Assembly (NCBI GenBank): GCA_017883165.1
Contig: JADGOC010000013.1
Location: 1-44,798, forward strand
Reading direction: 5' to 3'
Length of the DNA: 44,798 nucleotides
From: Acidobacteriota bacterium
GTDB taxonomy: Bacteria; Acidobacteriota; Vicinamibacteria; Vicinamibacterales; CAVVIG01
Within the stretch, counting starts at the first letter, position 1. Each line of letters opens with the position of its first letter. Both the position numbers and the translations under genes were made by a program. Positions 38,956-44,798 of the stretch are shown here, one piece after another. Under the pieces are notes generated by a model. That model saw only the letters and a program-made list of their open reading frames with translations. It did not search any database and was not told where the DNA came from.

Positions 38956-39629
38956 GAGCCGCGACGCTACTCGCGCTCGCACTTGCTGCAGGCTTTTCCC
39001 ATCCTGCCTATCCCGCCCTTCCAGCCCATCCAGCCCTCCAACAGGCCAAGCCCAGCGTCCGCCTCTTTCCGCCTCAGGATCTCGGGCTGCTCGAAGGCCC
39101 CGACCGCGATCAGTGGCAGAAGCCCGATCAGATCATGGACGCGCTGGGCATCGCGGAGGGCTCTCTTGTCGCCGACCTCGGGGCCGGCGGCGGCTGGTTC
39201 ACCATTCGCCTCGCGCGCCGCGTGCTGCCGAACGGCGTCGTGTACGCGGAGGACATTCAGCCGCAGATGATCGAGGCCGTGACCCGCCGCGTGCAGCTCG
39301 AAGGGCTCACGAACGTGAAGGCAGTGCTCGGGACGGCAAACGATCCCCGGCTGCCGACCGGCATCGACGCCGTGCTCATCGTCGATGCGTATCACGAGAT
39401 GGAGGATCCGGTGGCGCTGCTCAAGAACGTCGCGCGATCGCTCAAGCCGCAGGGGCGCATCGGCATCGTCGACTTCAATCCTGGCGGCGGCGGACCGGGA
39501 CCGGAGCCGGAAGAGCGCGTCGACCCGCAGGCGGTCATCAACGCGGCCGCGGCGGCGGGACTGCAGTTGAGCGCCCGCGCGGCCGTCCCGCCGTTTCAGT
39601 TCTTGCTGGTGTTCGGAAAAGGACGCTAG
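38952..39629 (+). CDS. SAM-dependent methyltransferase with an N-terminal export-like segment
   Basis: 225 residues. A hydrophobic segment (LLALALAAGFSHPAYPA) precedes the class I methyltransferase fold with DLGAGGGWF (75-83), AEDIQPQM and DAYHEMEDP. Proteins with a signal-like N-terminus and a SAM-binding domain are puzzling because SAM is cytosolic. Residues 15-29 are encoded by five in-frame 9-bp repeats. AAGGAAATG gives a good ribosome-binding site. Coupled to aspA. Substrate unknown. Confidence 0.8.
   Translation: MRAATLLALALAAGFSHPAYPALPAHPALQQAKPSVRLFPPQDLGLLEGPDRDQWQKPDQIMDALGIAEGSLVADLGAGGGWFTIRLARRVLPNGVVYAEDIQPQMIEAVTRRVQLEGLTNVKAVLGTANDPRLPTGIDAVLIVDAYHEMEDPVALLKNVARSLKPQGRIGIVDFNPGGGGPGPEPEERVDPQAVINAAAAAGLQLSARAAVPPFQFLLVFGKGR
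38994..39038 (+). repeat. Five 9-bp tandem units inside the methyltransferase gene
   Basis: TTTTCCCAT, CCTGCCTAT, CCCGCCCTT, CCAGCCCAT and CCAGCCCTC, consensus CCNGCCYAT. They are in frame and encode FSH-PAY-PAL-PAH-PAL. The second unit is identical to the last at 1710-1736. Confidence 0.6.
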
Positions 39630-40246
39630 CGCGCGCGTGTGCCAGTCAGCCGCCACAGCCCCGGCATGACGCCGGCGGCCGCGAGCAGCTTGAGGAGATC
39701 CGGCAGGACGAACGGATAGAAGCCGGCCGCGAGCGCCCCCGCGACGCCGCGCGACGGCTGCACGACGAAGCCGAGCCACGACACGCCGACCAAGAAAACG
39801 ACGGCGAGGCCAGCGGCCATCGCGACGACCGATGTCAAATAGCGCCGATCGAAGCCGCGCTCGGCCAGGTAACCGGCGAGACACGCCGCGAACGGATAGC
39901 TCATGAGATAGCCGCCGGTCGGCCCGAGCAACCGTGCGACGCCGGGCGGCAGAATGGGTGACGCGGCGAACACGGGGAGGCCGGCCATCCCCAGCGCGAG
40001 ATACAGTATCTGGCTCGACATGCCGAGACGCGCGCCGAGCGCCAAACCGCCGACGAGCACGATCATCGGCTGGAACGTGAACGGCACCGGCGTGAACGGC
40101 AGCGGAATGCTGACCTGCGCGGCGATGGCGGTCAGCACGGTGACGAACGCGACGGCGCCGGCGCGCTCGGCGGCCTGCCACCCGCGCGAATCGGCGCCGG
40201 CGGTGAAGGTGTCGAGTAGCGTGGACCGGGAGAGCGGCTGCGGCAT
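39626..40246 (-). CDS. bioY: Biotin transporter BioY (S component)
   Basis: 206 residues and six hydrophobic helices. ATERAGAVAF-like amphipathic start, then PFTPVPFTFQ and LGPTGGYLMSYPFAA, the BioY signature motifs. It binds biotin alone or with an ECF ATPase and EcfT; none of those is in the window. ATG start. Divergent from thiD with a gap of 16 bp. A convergent 4-nt overlap with the methyltransferase. Confidence 0.92.
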   Translation of the reverse strand: MPQPLSRSTLLDTFTAGADSRGWQAAERAGAVAFVTVLTAIAAQVSIPLPFTPVPFTFQPMIVLVGGLALGARLGMSSQILYLALGMAGLPVFAASPILPPGVARLLGPTGGYLMSYPFAACLAGYLAERGFDRRYLTSVVAMAAGLAVVFLVGVSWLGFVVQPSRGVAGALAAGFYPFVLPDLLKLLAAAGVMPGLWRLTGTRAR

Positions 40247-40262
40247 GAGCGAATCTTAACGT

Positions 40263-41054
40263 ATGCGTACCGTGCTGACAATTGCGGGCAGCGACTCGAG
40301 CGGCGGCGCCGGCATCCAGGCCGATCTGAAGACGTTTGCCGCGTTTGGCGTCTACGGCACGAGCGCCATCACGGCGATCACGGCGCAAAGCACTGTCGGG
40401 ATCACGGACGCATCGGTGCTCTCGGCCGATCTCGTCACGGCGCAGATTGAAGCGGTCGCGGGCGACATCGAGGTCCACGCCACGAAGATCGGCATGCTCG
40501 CCACCTCCGCCATCGTCGAGGCGGTCGCCGCGGCAATCGAGGAATTGGACCTGCCGCTGGTCGTCGTCGATCCGGTGATGGTGTCGAAAAGCGGCGCGCG
40601 CCTGCTCGACGACGATGGGGTGAGGACGATGTGCACGGAGCTGGTGCCGCGTGCGTTCATCGTCACGCCGAACCTGCCGGAGGCGGAGGTACTGAGCGGC
40701 ACGACGATCGCGTCGCCGGGCGATGCGCGCGAGGCCGCGCGGCGCATTCACGACATCGGAGGCGCGTCGGTCATCATCACCGGCGGGCACGGCACGGGAC
40801 ACGAGATCGTCGATCTCCTGTTCGACGGCCGCGCGTTCAGCGAATGTCGCACGCCGCGGATCGAGACGCGGAACACGCACGGCACCGGGTGCACGTTTGC
40901 GTCGGCGATTGCCGCCTGTCTCGCGCTGGGGATGAGCCCCGAGGAGGCAGCGGCGCGGGCCCAGCAATATGTGGCGGGCGCGATTCGACACGCCCTCGCG
41001 ATCGGACACGGCCACGGGCCGCTGGACCATTTCTGGCAGACCCGCCGTACATAG
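40263..41054 (+). CDS. thiD: Hydroxymethylpyrimidine (phosphate) kinase
   Basis: 263 residues. Phosphorylates HMP and HMP-P in thiamine synthesis. The ribokinase-fold signatures are AGSDSSGGAGIQADLKTF (8-25), VVDPVMVSKSG, NLPEAEVL and the anion hole NTHGTGCTFASA with catalytic Asp/Cys neighbourhood. ATG start; the gap with bioY is only 16 bp. No other thi genes are near. Confidence 0.94.
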   Translation: MRTVLTIAGSDSSGGAGIQADLKTFAAFGVYGTSAITAITAQSTVGITDASVLSADLVTAQIEAVAGDIEVHATKIGMLATSAIVEAVAAAIEELDLPLVVVDPVMVSKSGARLLDDDGVRTMCTELVPRAFIVTPNLPEAEVLSGTTIASPGDAREAARRIHDIGGASVIITGGHGTGHEIVDLLFDGRAFSECRTPRIETRNTHGTGCTFASAIAACLALGMSPEEAAARAQQYVAGAIRHALAIGHGHGPLDHFWQTRRT

Positions 41055-41064
41055 GGCCGGCCTG

Positions 41065-41095
41065 TCCGCCGTAGCCGCGAAGCGGTGAAGGCGGA
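41065..41095. repeat. REP-like palindrome
   Basis: TCCGCC-gta-GCCGC-gaa-GCGG-tgaa-GGCGGA: a nested imperfect hairpin between thiD and moaE. It can act as a terminator for thiD or be a dispersed REP unit. No RAYT transposase is in the window. Confidence 0.5.
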
Positions 41096-41101
41096 ACCCC
41101 G

Positions 41102-41107
41102 TATACT
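41102..41107 (+). promoter_or_regulatory. -10-like TATACT at the start of moaE
   Basis: TATACT ends 3 nt before the ATG and 6 nt before the following in-frame GTG. If it is the -10 box, transcription would begin at about GTG 41114. Confidence 0.35.
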
Positions 41108-41110
41108 GAG

Positions 41111-41590
41111 ATGGTGACGACTCCGCTGCTCTCGATCGGCGTCGAGCCGCTTCGGGTCGACGGCTTGGTGTCGGCGGTCAGCGGCGAGGGGGACGGCGCG
41201 GTCGTCAGCTTTCTCGGCCTCGTGCGCAACCACAATGCCGGACGCCGCGTCCGATACTTGGAGTACGAGGCCTACGAACCGCTCGCCCTCAAGGTGTTCG
41301 AGCGAATCGCGGCCGAGGCGCGCGAGCGGTGGCCGGGCGTGCGGTTCGGCCTGCAGCATCGGATCGGCCGCCTCGAGATCGGCGAGGCGAGCGTGGCGAT
41401 CGCCGCCGCGTCCGCCCATCGGGCGGATGCCTTCGCGGCCTGCCGCTACGCGATCGAGCGCGTCAAGCAGATCGCGCCGATCTGGAAGCACGAGTTTTTC
41501 GAGGGCGGCGACGTCTGGATCGAAGGCGCGACGGCGGATCCCGAGGATCGGCGCGCGCGCGCCGAGGCCGAACGGGTCGCATGCGCGTGA
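41111..41590 (+). CDS. moaE: Molybdopterin synthase catalytic subunit
   Basis: 159 residues. Transfers sulfur from MoaD thiocarboxylate to precursor Z to give molybdopterin. FLGLVRNHNAGRRV (36-49 region), EYEAYEP and KHEFFEGGDVWIEG with the catalytic Lys are the family blocks. Either ATG 41111 or GTG 41114 could be the start. Overlaps moaD by 10 nt. Confidence 0.94.
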   Translation: MVTTPLLSIGVEPLRVDGLVSAVSGEGDGAVVSFLGLVRNHNAGRRVRYLEYEAYEPLALKVFERIAAEARERWPGVRFGLQHRIGRLEIGEASVAIAAASAHRADAFAACRYAIERVKQIAPIWKHEFFEGGDVWIEGATADPEDRRARAEAERVACA

Positions 41591-41826
41591 CCGTCCGGCT
41601 GTTCGCCCGGCTGCGCGACGTCGCGGGCGCGTCGGAGTTGACGCGCGAGGTCGCGCCCGGGGCGACCGTCGGCGCCGTGTGGGCGCAGCTCACGCGCGAA
41701 TTCCCCGATTTCGCCGCCTACGAGCGATCGATTTCGAGCGCGGTGAACGCCGACTATGCGCGCATGGACCGCGAGGTCCGCGACGGCGACGAGATCGCGT
41801 TTCTGCCGCCGGTTTCCGGGGGATAG
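41581..41826 (+). CDS. moaD: Molybdopterin synthase sulfur carrier subunit
   Basis: 81 residues of beta-grasp ubiquitin-like fold (VTVRLFARLRDVAG at the start) ending in PPVSGG, the GlyGly tail that becomes the thiocarboxylate. Order moaE-moaD is reversed compared with E. coli. ATG overlaps moaE. With MocA-like at 27538 and FdhE it points to active molybdoenzymes in this organism. Confidence 0.94.
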   Translation: MRVTVRLFARLRDVAGASELTREVAPGATVGAVWAQLTREFPDFAAYERSISSAVNADYARMDREVRDGDEIAFLPPVSGG

Positions 41827-41829
41827 CCC

Positions 41830-42903
41830 GTGTTTGACAAACTTCAGTCGGTGGAACGGCGCTACGAGGAGATCCTCGCGCGCCTCGGCAGCGCCGAGGC
41901 GCAGACGGACCCGTCCGCGTTCCGGAAGCTCTCGAAAGAGTTCTCCGAGATCGAACCGATGGTCCTTCGCTTCCGCGAGTACAAGACGCTGGTCCGCGAC
42001 ATCGGCCACACCGAAGAACTCGTCGCCGGCGGCGACGCCGATATGCGCGAGCTGGCGCGCGAGGAGCTCAAGTCGCTCGTCGCCAGGCGTGACGCCCTCG
42101 TCGCCGAGCTGAAGGTGCTGCTCATCCCGAAGGATCCCAACGACGAGAAGAACGTCGTCCTCGAAATCCGCGCCGGCACGGGCGGCGACGAAGCGGCGCT
42201 GTTTGCAGGCGAGCTGTTCCGGATGTACAGCAAGTACGCGGAGCGGCGCGGGTGGAAGCTCGAGGTCATGTCGAGCAGCGACACCGGCGTCGGGGGACTG
42301 AAGGAAGTGACCGCAATGATCGAGGGGCGCGGCGTCTACAGCGTGCTCAAGTACGAGAGCGGCGTGCACCGCGTCCAGCGCGTGCCGGCCACCGAAGCGA
42401 GCGGACGCGTTCACACGTCCACCGCCACCGTTGCGGTGCTACCCGAAGCCGAAGAGGTCGACATCCAGATCAACGAGAAGGACCTGCGCATCGACACCTT
42501 CTGCTCGAGCGGGCCCGGCGGGCAGAGCGTCAACACGACCTACTCCGCCGTGCGCCTCACGCATCTCCCGACCGGCGTCGTCGTCTCGCAGCAGGATGAG
42601 AAGTCGCAGATCAAGAACAAAGCGAAGGCGATGAAGGTGCTCCGCGCTCGCCTGTACGAAATGGAGCTGAACAAGCAGCACGAGGCGATCGCGAAGGACC
42701 GCCGCAGCCAGGTCGGCACCGGCGAGCGCTCGGAAAAAATCCGCACGTACAACTTTCCGCAGAACCGCATCACCGATCACCGCATCAACTTCACGACGCA
42801 CCGTCTGACGGAAGTCCTCAACGGCGATCTGGCGGAGATCCTGGACAACGTCATCACCCACTACCAGTCGGAAAAACTCAAAGACGCCACCGCTGTCTCC
42901 TAA
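41830..42903 (+). CDS. prfA: Peptide chain release factor 1
   Basis: 357 residues. Terminates translation at UAA and UAG. The stop-codon motif PAT is at 186-188 and the catalytic GGQ at 230-232 ([12 protein letters not shown]), with the Gln that PrmC methylates. GTG start, 3 bp after moaD. In a selenocysteine-using organism RF1 does not compete for UGA. Confidence 0.97.
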   Translation: MFDKLQSVERRYEEILARLGSAEAQTDPSAFRKLSKEFSEIEPMVLRFREYKTLVRDIGHTEELVAGGDADMRELAREELKSLVARRDALVAELKVLLIPKDPNDEKNVVLEIRAGTGGDEAALFAGELFRMYSKYAERRGWKLEVMSSSDTGVGGLKEVTAMIEGRGVYSVLKYESGVHRVQRVPATEASGRVHTSTATVAVLPEAEEVDIQINEKDLRIDTFCSSGPGGQSVNTTYSAVRLTHLPTGVVVSQQDEKSQIKNKAKAMKVLRARLYEMELNKQHEAIAKDRRSQVGTGERSEKIRTYNFPQNRITDHRINFTTHRLTEVLNGDLAEILDNVITHYQSEKLKDATAVS

Positions 42904-43756
42904 ATCCATTCACGCCCACGTCGCCGCAGCCCGCGAGCGGCTGCGCGAGGCCGATCTCTCGCCTCAGGAGGCCGAGGCCGGCGCGCGCCTGCTGGCCCAG
43001 CACGTGCTCGGCTGGGATGCCACGCGCTATTTCACGGCGGGCCACGAGGCCGAGCCCGACGGCTTCGCGGCGCGCTACGACGCGCTCATCGCCCGGCGCG
43101 CCGCGCGCGAGCCGGTCGCCTACATCACCGGCCGGCAGGAATTCTGGAATCTCGACTTCGAGGTATCGCCGGCCGTGCTGATTCCGCGGCCGTCGACCGA
43201 ACTGATCGTCGAAGCGGCGATCGAGCTCGTGGGTGACCGCAGCGCGCCGCTCGCCATCGCCGAAGCCTGCACGGGATGCGGATGTCTCGCCGTCGTGCTC
43301 GCCAGAGAATTTCCCGCCGCGCACGTCGTCGGCACCGACATCTCCGAGCTCGCGCTGGAGGTCGCGGCGCGCAACGTCGCGCGGTATGGGGTCGGCTCGC
43401 GCGTGCGCCTGGCGCGCACCGACGTGCTCGAGACCGAGACCGGTCCGTTCGATTTGATCGTCGCCAATCCGCCGTACGTCAGGGTCCGCGACCGGCGCGG
43501 CTTGCAGCCCGAAGTGCGCGAGCACGAACCGGACGTCGCGCTGTTCGGCGGTATCGACGGCGTCGATATCGTGGCGCGCGTCGTCTCGCACGCCGCGCCG
43601 CGCCTCGCCGCTGGCGCCTACCTGATCTTCGAGTTCGGTTTCGGCCAGGACATGGCGGTGGAGCAGTTGATTGCGGACGAGCCCGGACTCACAATGGTTG
43701 GCCTGCGGCGTGATCTCCAGGGCATTGCGCGTGTTGCGATCGCGCGGAAAACGTAG
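42893..43756 (+). CDS. prmC: Release factor glutamine methyltransferase with no usual start codon
   Basis: 287 residues from CTG 42893. N5-methylates the GGQ glutamine of RF1/RF2. The N-terminal helical domain ([21 protein letters not shown]), [33 protein letters not shown] and the NPPY active site are all present. In frame between the TGA near 42804 and GTG 43004 there is no ATG, GTG or TTG; starting at 43004 would remove about 37 residues of a conserved domain. CTG 42893 or ATT 42908 are the best non-standard candidates. The CTG overlaps the end of prfA, consistent with translational coupling. Confidence 0.85.
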   Translation: MSPKSIHAHVAAARERLREADLSPQEAEAGARLLAQHVLGWDATRYFTAGHEAEPDGFAARYDALIARRAAREPVAYITGRQEFWNLDFEVSPAVLIPRPSTELIVEAAIELVGDRSAPLAIAEACTGCGCLAVVLAREFPAAHVVGTDISELALEVAARNVARYGVGSRVRLARTDVLETETGPFDLIVANPPYVRVRDRRGLQPEVREHEPDVALFGGIDGVDIVARVVSHAAPRLAAGAYLIFEFGFGQDMAVEQLIADEPGLTMVGLRRDLQGIARVAIARKT

Positions 43757-43762
43757 ACGACC

Positions 43763-44107
43763 ATGGCTGACTGCCTCTTCTGTAAAATCGTCAACCGCGA
43801 AATCCCGGCGTCCATCGTCTACGAAGACGAGCGGATCCTCGCCTTCAACGACATCAACCCGCAGGCGCCGACGCACGTGCTGGTCGTGCCGAAGGCGCAC
43901 ATCGCCACGCTCAACGACGTGTCGTCACAGGACGATCAGATCGTCGGCGAGCTCGTCCGCCGCGCCGCGGCGATCGCGAAAACCCGCGGAATTTCCGCGG
44001 GCGGCTTCCGCACGGTGTTCAACACGAACCGCGAGGCGGGGCAAACGGTCTTTCATATCCACCTGCACCTGCTCGGCGGGAGGGCGATGGAATGGCCGCC
44101 GGGGTAG
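43763..44107 (+). CDS. HIT-family (HinT-like) nucleotide hydrolase
   Basis: 114 residues. Hydrolyses adenosine 5'-phosphoramidates and related AMP conjugates. DCLFCKIVNREIPA starts the protein, and the HIT triad is in TVFHIHLHLLGG near the C-terminus. ATG start. Six bp after prmC, probably the last gene of the prfA operon. Confidence 0.93.
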   Translation: MADCLFCKIVNREIPASIVYEDERILAFNDINPQAPTHVLVVPKAHIATLNDVSSQDDQIVGELVRRAAAIAKTRGISAGGFRTVFNTNREAGQTVFHIHLHLLGGRAMEWPPG

Positions 44108-44120
44108 GAGTTTATAGTTC

Positions 44121-44798
44121 CTAATTTCGCGTTAGCAGGTACGCGCCCAGGCGGGCCGTGCGATCGAGGTGGAAATCCACCACGCGATAGCCGCGCGCGA
44201 AGTAAGTCGTGAAGATCTCCCGCGTCCTCAGGCGCCACGCGAGCGCGAGCTCCGGATTGCGCGACAGCATGTCGGTGAAGCCGACCGGAATCTGCACCGT
44301 CAGGCGTCCGACGTCGAGCGACAGGTCCACGCCGGCGCATTCGAGCCACTCGCCGGCCGCCCGGATTCGATTGGCCGGCCGCGCGTCGGCGATCTCGCTC
44401 GACTCGAGCACGAACGGTCCGGACGCCGCGATGCGCCGCTCGACGTGCGGCGTGCGAATCCACCACTCCGCCACGAATCGATCGGTTGGATTGCCCGCGT
44501 GCAACGGGCTCGCGGATTCGCCGTAAGCGTTCTCCTCGTACTCCTCAACGATCACGCCGAGCTTCGCAAAGTTGAGGTGGGCGTTGGCCGCCTGCATCGG
44601 ATCGAACGTCCACTCGACCAGGTCGAGCCCCATCGCGAGCGCCCGCTCGCGCTGCAGCAGCTTCAAACGAAACCCAAGGCCGGCGTCGCGGCACTCTTCG
44701 GCCACGCCCAGCATGTGCGACCACTGGGTCGGCCGGCCGTCTTTCAAGCCAGCCATCGAGTAGACGAAGCCGACCATCCGGTCGCCGTCGAACGCGCC
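44121..44798 (-). CDS. GNAT-like acyltransferase, COG3375 type (N-terminus beyond the window)
   Basis: 226 codons are visible and the frame stays open to the right edge. The acetyl-CoA loop is replaced by ECRDAGLGFRLKLLQRERAL, followed by EWTFDPMQAANAHLNFAKLG and the YEENAYG block. The combination resembles the COG3375 group of predicted GNAT acyltransferases, which often sit by menaquinone or o-succinylbenzoate enzymes. Function uncertain. Convergent with the HIT gene. Confidence 0.75.
   Translation of the reverse strand, partial: GAFDGDRMVGFVYSMAGLKDGRPTQWSHMLGVAEECRDAGLGFRLKLLQRERALAMGLDLVEWTFDPMQAANAHLNFAKLGVIVEEYEENAYGESASPLHAGNPTDRFVAEWWIRTPHVERRIAASGPFVLESSEIADARPANRIRAAGEWLECAGVDLSLDVGRLTVQIPVGFTDMLSRNPELALAWRLRTREIFTTYFARGYRVVDFHLDRTARLGAYLLTRN

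Noticed and set aside
38967-41030. A 687-codon minus-strand frame across the methyltransferase, bioY and thiD
   Set aside because: No domain and Arg-rich; the three real genes explain the region.
1-44798. CRISPR arrays, insertion sequences, prophage or toxin-antitoxin loci
   Set aside because: No regularly spaced repeats, transposases, capsid or integrase genes were seen; the small zinc-ribbon proteins have no toxin next to them.

Overview
The window is about 44.8 kb of GC-rich (roughly two-thirds G+C) chromosomal DNA from a Gram-negative bacterium. It is densely packed with housekeeping and conserved hypothetical genes and shows no transposase, integrase, prophage or CRISPR array. Gene content (acidobacterial-looking alpha/beta hydrolase, paired M16 peptidases, class I fumarase, Mrp, FdhE, BioY), TTG/GTG starts, and dispersed tandem 7-bp and 9-bp repeats suggest Acidobacteriota, perhaps Vicinamibacteria. 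That placement is inference from gene style; no rRNA is present.

Layout. 1-4.85 kb (minus): a lysine/diaminopimelate operon asd-lysC-dapB-dapA-dapD (dapD runs off the left end). 4.9-5.9 kb (plus): an alpha/beta hydrolase. 5.9-11.5 kb (minus): an operon-like run mrp, DUF3347 lipoprotein, catalytic and non-catalytic M16 peptidases, then a zinc-type quinone oxidoreductase and a small membrane protein. 11.6-12.2 kb (plus): DUF4870 protein and yidD. 12.2-14.8 kb: a self-regulating GntR repressor with a clear palindromic operator, a frameshifted mini membrane gene, a J-domain-less DnaJ-like zinc protein with a membrane partner, two tiny zinc-ribbon proteins and DUF488. 14.8-21.9 kb (minus): AddA/AddB-type recombination helicase-nuclease preceded by a secreted protein. 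22.1-23.4 kb (plus): a small protein and an exported S9-type peptidase, then tRNA-Ala(GGC). 23.7-28.2 kb (minus): sirtuin, VOC protein, large membrane protein, EfpL-like elongation factor and a MocA-like nucleotidyltransferase. 28.2-30.8 kb: zinc ribbon, hyperacidic protein, cold-shock protein, a selenocysteine tRNA followed by a 35-bp-arm hairpin, a HAD phosphatase with no ordinary start codon, a second cold-shock protein, and Cu/Zn superoxide dismutase.

30.8-35 kb (mostly minus): a degenerate ABC ATPase with a membrane partner, a secreted protein on the other strand, then erpA, a Fur repressor fused to a complete diiron rubrerythrin-like domain, and a PHP phosphoesterase. 35-39.6 kb: fdhE, class I fumarase, an aspartase/fumarase II family enzyme and an apparently exported SAM methyltransferase. 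39.6-44.8 kb: bioY, thiD, moaE-moaD, prfA-prmC (prmC again lacking a usual start), a HIT protein and a GNAT acyltransferase cut by the right edge.

Themes. Gene pairs are repeatedly joined by 4-nt GTGA/ATGA/TTGA overlaps, pointing to translational coupling. Several first genes have a -10-like hexamer only 6-9 nt before the start codon, which would give leaderless mRNAs. tRNA-Sec, FdhE, MoaD/MoaE and a MocA-like transferase together suggest a molybdenum, selenocysteine-type formate dehydrogenase elsewhere in the genome. The most novel single gene is the Fur-diiron fusion next to erpA, a candidate one-polypeptide iron/peroxide sensor-regulator.
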